The translations under genes were made by a program, and so were the position numbers. The notes beneath the pieces are model-generated. The model was given only the letters and a program-made list of their open reading frames with translations. It did no database searches and was not told where the DNA came from. From Lentzea albidocapillata subsp. violacea (lineage in GTDB: Bacteria; Actinomycetota; Actinomycetes; Mycobacteriales; Pseudonocardiaceae), in assembly GCF_900100275.1 (NCBI RefSeq), contig NZ_FNET01000017.1, positions 62,001-126,000 on the forward strand: 64,000 nt of DNA, read 5' to 3'. Shown here one piece after another: positions 25,367 to 34,149 of this stretch (position 1 is the stretch's first letter; each line of letters begins with the position of its first letter).

Positions 25367-28300
25367 TCAGCCCGTCGGCAGTGCTTCCAGGTCGCAGTCC
25401 GCGCGGGTGCTGCTGGCGGCCGCGACGGTCGCCGGGTGGTTCTTGCCGAGTGCGCGGCGGAACCTGCTGATCACGTCGATCTGGAGCGACTCGGCGTCCG
25501 CGGTGCGGCCCAGTCCGCGGAGGTCCAGGACGATGTTGGCGAGACACGCCAGCGTCGACGGGTGGTCTTCACCCAGCGCCCGCTGGGAGCGTTCGAGCAC
25601 CCTCTGGTTGAGCGCGTAGGACTTCTCGAAGTCGCCGGACGCCGCGTGGTCGCTCGCCCTGTTCGTGGCGCAGACGAGCGTGAACGGGTGGTCGTAGCCC
25701 AGCGCGTCCTGCATCGTGACGAACGCGTCCTCGTTGAGCTCGGACGCCCTTTCGAGCTCTCCCATGAGCCTCAGGGTGACCGCGAGGTTCGTCTTGGCCG
25801 CCAGCACGTACGGGTGGCACTGGCCGAGCGTCTCCGCGTACCCCGCGAGCACCTGCTCGCCGAGTGCCCTCGACTCGGTCAGCGCACCGGCCTGCCGCAG
25901 GTCCACCGCGAGGTTCAGCGACGCGGCCAGCGAACCGGGGTAGGTCTCGCCGTACCGCTTCACGTACCTGAGCACCGCTTCCTCCGAGAGGCGCAGCCCA
26001 CCGGGGTGATCACCCGCCTTGCGCCGCGCGACGGCGAGGTTCTTGATGGCCCTCAACGTGTCCGGGTGGTCGTCGCCGAAGAGCCTGCGGTGTTTCGCCA
26101 CCGCGGTCTCGAGCATGTCCCTGGCCTGGACGTACTCACCGCACTCACGGATGTCCAGGCACAGGTTGTTGAGCATCGACAGCGTGAACCGGTGCTCGTC
26201 ACCGAGGATGCGGGCGCGGTGCTCCCAGGTCGCCTGGTCGATGTCACGGGCCTCGGCGAACCGCCCGACGAGCCGCAGCGCGATCCCGAGGTTGTCCGCC
26301 GCGGCAAGAGAAAGACCGTCCTCCTCGCCGTAGACCGCCTTCGCGGTGCGGTACGCGCCATCGCTGAGCTGCCAGGCCTTGGTGAACTCACCCAGTGCGC
26401 GCACGTCCTGAGCGACCATGTTGGCGAGCACGAGGGTGTTCTCGGACTCCTCACCGAGGTTCTCCCGCGCCACCGCGTACGCGCGCTCGTCGACGGCGAG
26501 CGCTTCGGTGTAGCGGCCGAGCGCGCGCAGGCAGACGCCGACCTGTTTCGCCGTCGACAACGTGTCCGGCTTCTCCTCGCCGAACCGCTCACTCCAGTAC
26601 GCGAGCAGTTCGCGTCCGTAGTCCAGACCGCCCTGGTCGTCGCCCCACGCGGCGAGGAACACGGCACTGTGCAGGGCGGTGCGCCGGACCCACGGGTCGT
26701 CGCATTCCTGCATCTTCGACGCACGCACGTGCGGCAGGAGTTCGATGTACTTGGCCCAGTTGTTCTGGGTGGCGGGACCACGTGGGTCGTCCGTGGCGAG
26801 CAGCACGTGGGCGGCATGGCGCATCTGCGCGCGTTCCTGCGGTGTCATGCGGTCGAACAACGCGCCCTGCACCAGCCTGTGCAGCAGGATCGTGCCCTTG
26901 CTCTGGTCGATCTGCGCCAGGCTGTACCTGTTGATCTGCCGCATCGCCTTGCCGAGCAGCAACGGGTCGCGCAGCGCCTCGCCGAGCTCGTCCGGCACCG
27001 GGATTCCCTGCAGCTCGATGAAGAGGCTGCGGCTGATCGGCTCGGGAGCGAAGAACGCGCACACCTGCAGCAGCTGCAGGGCCGCCGGGTTCTCCACGCT
27101 CAGGCGGTCGAACGACACGTTCCACGCGGCGGCGACCGGCACGTGGTAGTCCACGGGCAGTCCGGCTTCGAGCAGTTCCGCGCGTTTGCGCGCGAAGAGC
27201 GAGAGGTACTCGCCGGCGTTCATGCCGGTCTCCCGCAGCCAGGACGCCGCCTGTTCGATCGCGAGGGGCAGGTCGCCGAGCACGTCGGCGACCTGTTCCG
27301 CGTCGGAGTCGGTCAAACCCTGGTTGCGCCGTTGCAGGAGCTGTTTGCTCTCGGATCGGCTGAAGAGGTCGACCTCGACCGTCTGCGCGACGCTCGACCA
27401 ATGCGTGTTCCGTGAAGTCACCAGGATGTGTCCTGATCCGCCGGTGGGGAAAAAAGGTCGGACGTCCTCGGGTTTGTCCGCGTTGTCGAACACCAGCAAC
27501 CAGCGCCGATAGGGATGTCCGCGGCGCAATGATTCCCGTACCGCCGCAATGACGGAGTTGACCGCGCCGGTGTTGGGGATTCCGAGCTGTGCGGCCAGCT
27601 CCACGAAAACCGAACGGATGTGCGTCGGGTCTTCCGAGGGAATCCACCAGACGACGTCGTAGTCGTCCGCGTGCAGATACGCGTACTCGACCGCGACCTG
27701 CGATTTCCCGATGCCGCCGAGGCCGTAGAGCGCTTCGGGGAGCACCGCGGTCGGGTTCGTGTCACCCGAGGTCAAACGGGTGTTCAGGGCCGCCAGCATG
27801 GCGGTTCGGCCGGTGAAGTTGAAGTTGCGCGGAGGGACGGACCACGCGCGTGGCGCGTCACCCTGATGACTCAGGATCGTGGACGAGGCCTCATCTCGTA
27901 CCGTCACTGTCCCTCCTGGGTCAGCTGCATTGATTGGCAATATTTGTGAGGGAGATTCCTCTTCGGCGGGAGCAGACACGCGCGCGATTGAATCAGCGGA
28001 CTCGGTCTCCGGTTCGACCCGGTCGGCCGTGAGATCCGTGATCATCGCCCTGATACGATTAGACCGTTTGGCGTACGGCCCGCTCATCGCACGAAAGATC
28101 ACCTGTTGCAGGCGCAGATGAGGGAGACTTTCCGGAGTCGCGTCCGAAATGGCGGAGTCCGGATCGTCGAGTGCTTCCTTGAGGTCACGAGTCGCCTCGC
28201 TTTTCGGGAGCAGGTCGGCCACCGTGCGCAGAACGCGGGCCGTGTCGGCGCGTGAGCAGGTGGAGAGCAGTTCCTGGCGCAGTCCGTCCCGGAACTCGTA

Positions 28301-29602
28301 GGTGCCGGGCGAAGAGGTGCCCTCGTCGCGTTCGATGAGGCCGCCGAGCAGCACCTCGGCCAGGTGCGAGAGGTTCGTGCCGGGCAGCACAGTCTGGCGC
28401 ACGGCGCTCATCACCGGCAGCTTCAGCGGGACCGGGGTGGCGGCGAGCAGGCCCGCGAGGGCGAACGCCGGCGGGGAGGCGATGGTGCGGAAGCGGCTCA
28501 CCCGGTCGGCCGGGCTCAGGTGCGGCAACGGGTCGACCTCGAACGTGCTCTCCTTGGCACTCGGGTCGGCGAACAACGTGGTGAGGCGGACGGCGGGGCC
28601 GTCGCCGGTGACCAGCCGGGTCCAGTGGCCCAGCCAGTCCGGGCGCAGTTCCAGGACGGGCACGGGCACGGCGGTGTCCGGTGGGCGTTCGTCGGAGGGG
28701 TCGGCGAGCCGGTAGCGGATGCGGGCGTTCGGCGCGCCCGCATCCGGCATCCGCAGCTGCACCCTCGTCGTCACGAGGCCGGTCCAGCTCCACAGTTCGT
28801 GCGGGAGCAGGTGCACCACGGACACGTGGATCGAACGGCCCCAGTAGCCGATGACGCGGTCCGCCGCGCCGGTGTGCCACGCCCTGCCCACGCCGTCCGT
28901 CACCACGAGCACGAGGCGGCCCCCGGACGGGTCGAGCAGTTCCGCCGGACCACGGGAGGGGCCGTTCGGGGCGCCGACGCGCACCAGCAGGTCGCCGGCG
29001 CTCTCCTGGTCGAAGTCGACGAAGTAGAGGCGGACCGTGCGGAACGCGCCCTGTGTCTCCAGCACCGCGCGGAAGTCCGCGATCTCGCGCTGCCAGATCT
29101 CCAGCGACGCCGTGTCCACGACGAGCGCGATCTCGAACGGCCGGGTGAGCGCGGGGAGGAAGGCGGGCAGCCACACGCCGGTCTCGGCGACGCGGAGCGC
29201 GGTGGTCTCCTCGTCGAACTCCACCTCGTGGCCCGAGGGCACGAGTCGCGCCAGCGGTCGCAGTGCCCGGGAGATCGCGCGGGTGTGCGGCAGGTTCTCG
29301 GTGACCGGTCGTGCGGCGCCCGGTTCGTGCCGCGGCGGCGTGCCGAGGACAAACCGCGGCAGAACGTCCTTTGTGGACTTCACCACCTCGGGGGGAACGT
29401 GCGGAGGTGTGGTGGACCGGAGAGCCGGTGGGACGTCCTCGGGAGGCGGAAGTGCCATCGGCAGAACGACGTGCTGTCGCTTCGGCGTGGCCGGCACCTC
29501 CGCCGGTCCCGCCACCTCCCTGCTCGCGTTCCACACCTGGCTCGCGAGCCACAGTGCGTCCGCCAGCTCTCTCGCGGTGAGGTCGCGCTCCGCGGCGCTC
29601 AT
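25367..29602 (-). CDS. FxsT-like protein: vWA-type N-terminus, NB-ARC STAND ATPase and TPR array
   Basis: A 1411-residue signalling ATPase. An N-terminal region resembling the SAV_2336 domain contains a vWA-like core (FEIALVVDTASLEIW, about residues 150-340, and LVLVVTDGVGR). A NB-ARC domain follows, with Walker A LYGLGGIGKSQVA (Lys633), Walker B-type RWLLVFDNAD and the downstream HILVTSRNTHW. The C-terminal 500 residues are TPRs of the kinesin-light-chain type (ALGRYTEALAVDERAYAVAR and similar). It corresponds to the tetratricopeptide protein of FxSxx-COOH systems and to the vWA member of VMAP/vWA/MoxR ternary systems. The start at 29602 overlaps the MoxR stop (ATGA). It is the third gene of a coupled operon. 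Confidence 0.85.
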   Translation of the reverse strand: MSAAERDLTARELADALWLASQVWNASREVAGPAEVPATPKRQHVVLPMALPPPEDVPPALRSTTPPHVPPEVVKSTKDVLPRFVLGTPPRHEPGAARPVTENLPHTRAISRALRPLARLVPSGHEVEFDEETTALRVAETGVWLPAFLPALTRPFEIALVVDTASLEIWQREIADFRAVLETQGAFRTVRLYFVDFDQESAGDLLVRVGAPNGPSRGPAELLDPSGGRLVLVVTDGVGRAWHTGAADRVIGYWGRSIHVSVVHLLPHELWSWTGLVTTRVQLRMPDAGAPNARIRYRLADPSDERPPDTAVPVPVLELRPDWLGHWTRLVTGDGPAVRLTTLFADPSAKESTFEVDPLPHLSPADRVSRFRTIASPPAFALAGLLAATPVPLKLPVMSAVRQTVLPGTNLSHLAEVLLGGLIERDEGTSSPGTYEFRDGLRQELLSTCSRADTARVLRTVADLLPKSEATRDLKEALDDPDSAISDATPESLPHLRLQQVIFRAMSGPYAKRSNRIRAMITDLTADRVEPETESADSIARVSAPAEEESPSQILPINAADPGGTVTVRDEASSTILSHQGDAPRAWSVPPRNFNFTGRTAMLAALNTRLTSGDTNPTAVLPEALYGLGGIGKSQVAVEYAYLHADDYDVVWWIPSEDPTHIRSVFVELAAQLGIPNTGAVNSVIAAVRESLRRGHPYRRWLLVFDNADKPEDVRPFFPTGGSGHILVTSRNTHWSSVAQTVEVDLFSRSESKQLLQRRNQGLTDSDAEQVADVLGDLPLAIEQAASWLRETGMNAGEYLSLFARKRAELLEAGLPVDYHVPVAAAWNVSFDRLSVENPAALQLLQVCAFFAPEPISRSLFIELQGIPVPDELGEALRDPLLLGKAMRQINRYSLAQIDQSKGTILLHRLVQGALFDRMTPQERAQMRHAAHVLLATDDPRGPATQNNWAKYIELLPHVRASKMQECDDPWVRRTALHSAVFLAAWGDDQGGLDYGRELLAYWSERFGEEKPDTLSTAKQVGVCLRALGRYTEALAVDERAYAVARENLGEESENTLVLANMVAQDVRALGEFTKAWQLSDGAYRTAKAVYGEEDGLSLAAADNLGIALRLVGRFAEARDIDQATWEHRARILGDEHRFTLSMLNNLCLDIRECGEYVQARDMLETAVAKHRRLFGDDHPDTLRAIKNLAVARRKAGDHPGGLRLSEEAVLRYVKRYGETYPGSLAASLNLAVDLRQAGALTESRALGEQVLAGYAETLGQCHPYVLAAKTNLAVTLRLMGELERASELNEDAFVTMQDALGYDHPFTLVCATNRASDHAASGDFEKSYALNQRVLERSQRALGEDHPSTLACLANIVLDLRGLGRTADAESLQIDVISRFRRALGKNHPATVAAASSTRADCDLEALPTG

Positions 29603-30633
29603 TCGAACCCCGTCGTGGAAAGCCGGTGCCACAGGGCGTCGCGCAGGCGTTCCCACGCGATCCGGTCCGCGGTGAGCCCGCTCGACGACGCGAGCTGGAT
29701 AGTGTTCAGCAGCTGGTCGATCGCGAGCCCGCCCTCGGACTCGCTGCGGCGCAGGAACTTCCGGATCAGTTCGGCCGAACCGCCCGACGCGTCGCGGAAG
29801 TGCGCCGCGACCATGCTCGCGAGCTGTTCCTCGTTCGGCGGCTGCATCTCCAGCTGCAGCGTCCTGCGCAGGAACGCCGGAGGGAACTCGCGTTCCCGGT
29901 TGCTGGTGAACACGATGAACGGGAAGGCGCGGCACACCACCCGGCCCTCGGTGATCTCCGCGCTGCCACCGGGGTCCGCGGTGTGCACGACGACCTTCGG
30001 CGTCCGGCGTGCGACGCGGGCGAGCTCGCGGATCAGGAACTCACCGTCCTCCAGCACCGCGAGCAGGTCGTGCGGCAGCGAGAGGTCGGCCTTGTCCACC
30101 TCGTCCACCACCAGGACCCGCGGCAGCTCGTACGGCAGCAGCGCCGTTCCCAACGGTCCTAAGTGGATGAAGTCGCCGATGTCCGTCGGCTCGTCGAGCA
30201 CACCGCTCGCCCTGGCACTGGAAGCGTGCACGCGACCGATCGCGTCGTACTCGTACAGGCCGTCCTGCCGGAGCTTGGTGCTCGACGTCACCGGCCACGT
30301 CAGGACCGGTCCCAGCGAGAGCTCCCTGGCCACCCGGAACGCGAGCGACGTCTTGCCGGTGCCGGGCCCGCCGGTGACGAGCAACGGCCTGCGCAGCAGC
30401 AGGGCGGCGTTGACCATGTCGATCTCGTGCCGGTCCGCCGGGTAGGACGTGTCGGCGCCGGGCGCGCCGATCCGCCGACTGTTCTCGTGCTCCCCGCCGA
30501 CCGGCAGGGGCAGCGCGGGACCGCCCTGGAACACCCGCCACGGCGGCGGTTCCGGCAGGTCGGTGCGCAGGTCGACCTCGGCACGCGGTTGCCCGGTGCC
30601 GGTGTAGATGTGCCAGTCCTCGGTCCGCGTCAA
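29599..30633 (-). CDS. MoxR/AAA ATPase of the VMAP ternary system
   Basis: A 344-residue AAA+ ATPase with Walker A TGGPGTGKTSLAF (near residue 90), Walker B PRVLVVDEVDKADLSLP and sensor region FIVFTSNREREFPPAF. It is the expected NTP-driven partner that remodels the vWA and VMAP components. TTG 30633 is used because AGGAGGTGG precedes it by 7 bases; it overlaps the VMAP stop (TTGA). Its own stop overlaps the start of the vWA-STAND-TPR gene. Confidence 0.85.
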   Translation of the reverse strand: MTRTEDWHIYTGTGQPRAEVDLRTDLPEPPPWRVFQGGPALPLPVGGEHENSRRIGAPGADTSYPADRHEIDMVNAALLLRRPLLVTGGPGTGKTSLAFRVARELSLGPVLTWPVTSSTKLRQDGLYEYDAIGRVHASSARASGVLDEPTDIGDFIHLGPLGTALLPYELPRVLVVDEVDKADLSLPHDLLAVLEDGEFLIRELARVARRTPKVVVHTADPGGSAEITEGRVVCRAFPFIVFTSNREREFPPAFLRRTLQLEMQPPNEEQLASMVAAHFRDASGGSAELIRKFLRRSESEGGLAIDQLLNTIQLASSSGLTADRIAWERLRDALWHRLSTTGFE

Positions 30634-32747
30634 GGCGCGACCACCTCCTGCGGCAGGGGTTCCACCTGCCGGGCCGGGTCGTCCCACAGGACGCTGATGT
30701 GGCTGCCGGGGTGCGCGTCGCAGTCGTCGGCGTACTGGGCCTGGCCGCGCAGCTTCTTCACGTTCTCCAGCAGCTTGCCGAGCCCGCCGTCCGCCAGCAG
30801 GTCGTCGACGGCGGCGCGGAACGCCTTGCCGGCGCAGTCCTCCCGGTGCCAGATCACCACGGGCACGCCCGTCTTGAGCGCGATCGCCACCTCCATCCTG
30901 CCGACGCTGTCGCGGGCGGACGGCGGGTCGGCGAGCACGAGCAGCACGACGTTCTCGGCGAGTGCGAGCTTGGCACCGAGTTTCTGCAGGTGTCTCGGGC
31001 CGTCGAGCCGGCTGCGGTGCACCGCGTCGTCGATGGGACTGTCCCCTGCCTGGAGATGGCTCTGCAGGTGTGCCCATCGCCGCTTCCACCGGCGGTGTTT
31101 CGCCTTCTCCCTGCTCCGTTCCAGTGATCGCAGGGACACCAGGTAGTCGACCCCGATCGGTGTCGCCACCTCGTCGGAGAACGAGATCCACTGGTCGACG
31201 GGCAGGTTGAGCAGGTCCTTCGGCAGGATCATCTCGATCGAGACGCTGCTCGCGTTCTCCGCCCAGCCCTCGATCCGGCCGACCAGCTCGCCCACCCGCA
31301 CCCGCAGCTCGGCGAGGCTGCCGGTGTAGTCGCGGCCGCGCTGCGGGGTCCACGTCGCCGAGTTCACCTGGCACCACTCGGAGAGCAGGTAGCGGCCGGG
31401 TTCGACGCCGTGCGGCTGCAGCCGCAGCACCAGGGACGCCTCGGCGGGCGCGACCGTCTCCGTGGTCTCCACCGAGATCGACCCGCGCAACGCGAGCAGG
31501 TCCGCGTGCAGGCCCATGGCCCGTGCCTGGTCCTCGGAGAACTGCCAGAGACGCTGGGAGAGCACGTCTCCCGCGTGCAGTGCCAGGTGTTCGAGCAACG
31601 CGAGCGCGGGTGGGACGCCGTCGGGCCGTGCGTTCATCCGCTCCAGCCGGTTCAGCACGTCGACGGTGTCGTGCCGGCCGGGCGGCAGGGGCGCGGCCTG
31701 GCTGCCCGCCGCGACCCGGTAGCACTCGGCGAGCTGCGGGAAGTCGGTGTCGCGTAACAGTTCGGTGATCGTGCGGCGGTCCTGGTCACCGAAGAGCTCC
31801 AGCGTCGCCATGTCCTCGACGAGGCGACTGATCCGGTGCAGTTCCTGGGCTTCCGGCTGCAACTGCCGCAGGGCCCGCAGCAACGTGCGCACGGCTCCCG
31901 GCCGGCGTCCGCAGGCGAGCACGATCGCGAAGACGTGCAGCCGGGCGTCGTCGAACTCGGCGACCCGCAGCCGTGGTTCGAGCGGGTCCAGCGCGCTGTT
32001 GACCAGCTGGAGGCACAACCTCCGGCCCTCGACCCGTCCCATCAACGGCATCCTGGCGATCAGCTCGGCCAGGACGCCGAGCGACTCACCGCCGCCGGCC
32101 ACCGCCCCGTCGTCGATCTCCGCGGATGCCACCGGGGCCGGCGCGGGCGCGGCCGTGGCGTGCATCGACTCGGCCGACAGCCGGATCCACGCCGACGTCC
32201 TGGTCTCCTTGACCGCGACCTCGATCTCCCGGTACGCGAGCGGTTCGGCCGCCGGGTCGTGCCACAGCACTTCCTCGTAGAACGCCCTCGACACGATCAC
32301 CGCGAGCACCGCGGACGAGCCGGCCAGCGCGGACTTGAGGGGGTCGGCCTCCAGCAACCGGAACGTGAGGTTCACGCAGTCGCCGACCGCGCCCTTGGCG
32401 TTGAACGTGACCTCACCGAAGTGCAGCGCGATCCGCAACCGGATGCGCGCCTCCTGGGTGACCGTGGCGTTGTAGCGCAGCAGGTTCGCGATCAGCCGGC
32501 GGAGCAGGAACTCGGACAGCACCTGCTTGGGCACCTCGGGGGTGAACAGGAACATCGCGCCGTCACCGCGGTCCTCCTGGTGCCAGGAGCGCTCCTCGAT
32601 GTTGCTTTCGCGCAGCGCGGCGTGCAGCGCGTCGTAGAGTCCGCCGTGGGCGACGAGCTTGTGGTGGTTGGTCCGGCTGGGGTCGCTGAACTTCTCCACG
32701 TCGACAGCCAGCACGGCCCGCGGCTCGGCGCGTGGTGTCTGTTCCAC
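30630..32747 (-). CDS. VMAP-type protein with N-terminal class III nucleotide cyclase domain
   Basis: A 705-residue protein. Residues 1-200 are a class III cyclase homology domain. The metal-binding aspartates are Asp16 (LAVDVEKFSD) and Asp62 (RGDGAMFLF), and the transition-state pair is Asn126 and Arg130 (GDCVNLTFR), with canonical spacing. The position that is usually Lys in adenylate and Glu in guanylate cyclases is Glu58; the second base-selecting position is Gly119. The middle (about 215-330) looks like an effector-associated adaptor. The C-terminal 300 residues match the VMAP-C type (VDQWISFSDEVATPIGVDY, SLERSREKAKHRRWKRRW). First gene of the VMAP-MoxR-vWA operon; GTG start with GGGAG upstream. 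Enzymatic activity is inferred from conserved residues. Confidence 0.75.
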   Translation of the reverse strand: MEQTPRAEPRAVLAVDVEKFSDPSRTNHHKLVAHGGLYDALHAALRESNIEERSWHQEDRGDGAMFLFTPEVPKQVLSEFLLRRLIANLLRYNATVTQEARIRLRIALHFGEVTFNAKGAVGDCVNLTFRLLEADPLKSALAGSSAVLAVIVSRAFYEEVLWHDPAAEPLAYREIEVAVKETRTSAWIRLSAESMHATAAPAPAPVASAEIDDGAVAGGGESLGVLAELIARMPLMGRVEGRRLCLQLVNSALDPLEPRLRVAEFDDARLHVFAIVLACGRRPGAVRTLLRALRQLQPEAQELHRISRLVEDMATLELFGDQDRRTITELLRDTDFPQLAECYRVAAGSQAAPLPPGRHDTVDVLNRLERMNARPDGVPPALALLEHLALHAGDVLSQRLWQFSEDQARAMGLHADLLALRGSISVETTETVAPAEASLVLRLQPHGVEPGRYLLSEWCQVNSATWTPQRGRDYTGSLAELRVRVGELVGRIEGWAENASSVSIEMILPKDLLNLPVDQWISFSDEVATPIGVDYLVSLRSLERSREKAKHRRWKRRWAHLQSHLQAGDSPIDDAVHRSRLDGPRHLQKLGAKLALAENVVLLVLADPPSARDSVGRMEVAIALKTGVPVVIWHREDCAGKAFRAAVDDLLADGGLGKLLENVKKLRGQAQYADDCDAHPGSHISVLWDDPARQVEPLPQEVVAP

Positions 32748-32789
32748 GGGTTCTCCCTACCGGCATGGGCGATGGTCCATTATCCGGAG

Positions 32790-32830
32790 TTGATCTGAAT
32801 ATTGGTGCATTCCGGCCTGATTTAGATCAA
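32790..32830. promoter_or_regulatory. Inverted repeat in divergent VMAP/Crp promoter region
   Basis: TTGATCT (32790-32796) and AGATCAA (32824-32830) form a perfect inverted repeat 27 bases apart in the interval between the two divergent genes. Each half resembles an FNR/CRP half site, but the spacing is too wide for a single dimer, so this could be two half sites or chance. It is a candidate autoregulatory site for the Crp-family protein. Confidence 0.3.
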
Positions 32831-32864
32831 TCGGGGCAGTCAGGGGCGTGCGGTTGCCGGAATC

Positions 32865-33527
32865 ATGAGAAGCATGATGATCGACCGGTCTTTCTGGGGG
32901 ATGCTCGACGAGGCCGATCGCACAGCGTTGCGGAACACCGCGACTCGTGTCGAATTTGCATCCGGTTCGGTGATCTGCCATCAGGGGGACCAGTCGCGCA
33001 ACGTACTCGTGGTGTCGCGGGGCAGGGTCCGGGTGAGCCGGTTCACCGTCACCGGCGACGAGACGGTGCTCGCCGTCCGCGGCCCCGGCGAGATCATCGG
33101 CGAGCTCTCCGCCGTGGACGGCCGCCGTCGTTCCGCCACCCTGACCGCGGTGGACGCCGTCCATGGCCTGGTGATTTCCCCTCGTGCGCTCAAGTCGCTG
33201 TGCCACGCGCGGCCCGGCATCACGTGGGCGATGCTGCGCGTCGTGGCGTCCCGCCAGCGGGCCATGGCAGGCCAGCAGGACCTCCGCACCGGACCGTCGT
33301 TGCACCGCGTGGGCGCGATGCTGCTCGACCTCGCGCACCGGGAGGCGGACGACCTGATCGCGACGGTGCCCCTCACTCAGCGCGAGCTGGCCGGAATAGC
33401 AGGCATTTCCCGTGAAACGCTCGCCCGCACGTTGAAAGTCCTGCGCGAAGGCGGAATCGTCCTGACCCGGCGCAACGGCATAGAAATTCTTCGTGAGGAC
33501 GAATTGCGCGCCCTCTGCGGGATCTGA
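32865..33527 (+). CDS. Crp/Fnr-family transcriptional regulator
   Basis: A 220-residue regulator. The cyclic-nucleotide-binding beta roll (about residues 8-125) contains a phosphate-binding-cassette-like segment GEIIGELSAVDGRRRSATLTA (split here: GEIIGELS, then RRRSATLTA), with the Arg-Ser pair that contacts the ligand phosphate in CRP. There is no iron-sulfur cysteine cluster. The C-terminal winged helix (VPLTQRELAGIAGISRETLA) is canonical. ATG 32865 is followed by in-frame ATGs at 32874 and 32877, and the exact start is uncertain. It is divergent from the cyclase-containing VMAP gene, which makes it the obvious receptor for a nucleotide made by that protein. Confidence 0.9.
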   Translation: MRSMMIDRSFWGMLDEADRTALRNTATRVEFASGSVICHQGDQSRNVLVVSRGRVRVSRFTVTGDETVLAVRGPGEIIGELSAVDGRRRSATLTAVDAVHGLVISPRALKSLCHARPGITWAMLRVVASRQRAMAGQQDLRTGPSLHRVGAMLLDLAHREADDLIATVPLTQRELAGIAGISRETLARTLKVLREGGIVLTRRNGIEILREDELRALCGI

Positions 33528-33609
33528 CGCTGTGTGGCATCTGACGCAGACATCCGCGACCCGTGCCGTTTTCCTGGAGCCACAGTTCGCCGAGCCCGCA
33601 GGAGCCGAC

Positions 33610-33933
33610 ATGAAGCGCCGTTCACTGCCCGACCCCGACTCGCGTACTCAGGTCCTGCGGGCGCGTCGTAAGCACACGGAGCAGGTCGTGCTCGCGATCG
33701 TCTTCACGGTCATCGAGCTGTGGGCGATCGTGGCCGTCATCGTCCTGCTGGAGGCCCGCGGCGTGCTGGCCGTCGCCGTCGCCCTGGTGCTGTCGGCGTC
33801 GCTGATCGCCCTCTGGGACACCTGGCGCACGTTGCTGATGTTCGGCCGGGCGTTGCGCTCCTGGCTGCCGGACGAGGTCCCCGCCGCGGGCGCCGAACCA
33901 CCACGACGACCGTCGAACCTGGTGCGGCTCTAG
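33610..33933 (+). CDS. Small two-helix membrane protein
   Basis: A 107-residue protein with two hydrophobic segments (about residues 25-47 and 50-70), an arginine-rich N-terminus and a proline/arginine C-terminus. No family was recognised. ATG 33610 is chosen because AGGAG (33600-33604) lies 5 bases upstream. Its TAG stop (33931-33933) is part of the CTAG that borders the following palindromic element, so insertion left the reading frame intact. Confidence 0.6.
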   Translation: MKRRSLPDPDSRTQVLRARRKHTEQVVLAIVFTVIELWAIVAVIVLLEARGVLAVAVALVLSASLIALWDTWRTLLMFGRALRSWLPDEVPAAGAEPPRRPSNLVRL

Positions 33934-34097
33934 GGTCTGTATCGAAGTCTGATCCGCGATAGCCGGGCCCGAGGCGGCCCCTGGCGGCACGGCCGGACGA
34001 CCCACATACAACACCGGTATGCGCGCCGTCCGGCCGCACCACCAGGAACCACCTCAAGCGCGACTCTCATCGCACCAGACCTCGATACAGACCCTAG
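33930..34097. mobile_element. MITE-like palindromic element flanked by CTAG
   Basis: A 160-base element (33934-34093) begins GGTCTGTATCGA and ends with its exact inverse complement, with CTAG on both sides as an apparent target duplication. The inverted similarity continues imperfectly through both arms (for example GGCCGGACG near the centre on each side), so the whole element can fold into one long hairpin. It encodes nothing. The size, terminal repeats and CTAG target suggest a non-autonomous derivative of an IS5-like insertion sequence. No transposase of that type is in the window. Confidence 0.7.
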
Positions 34098-34103
34098 GTG
34101 CCC

Positions 34104-34135
34104 GGCGTGGCCCCGGCGAGGGGCGGGGCCACGCC
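34104..34135 (-). terminator. Hairpin downstream of the alcohol dehydrogenase gene
   Basis: An 11-base perfect inverted repeat (34104-34114 and 34125-34135) with a 10-base loop lies 14 bases after the minus-strand stop codon. It has no T run, so it is a possible rather than certain transcription terminator. Confidence 0.4.
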
Positions 34136-34149
34136 ACTCCAGGGTGGCG

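Noticed and set aside
25118-27415. 765-codon plus-strand open frame over the STAND-TPR gene
   Set aside because: Antisense shadow; the minus strand encodes recognisable TPR and NB-ARC motifs.
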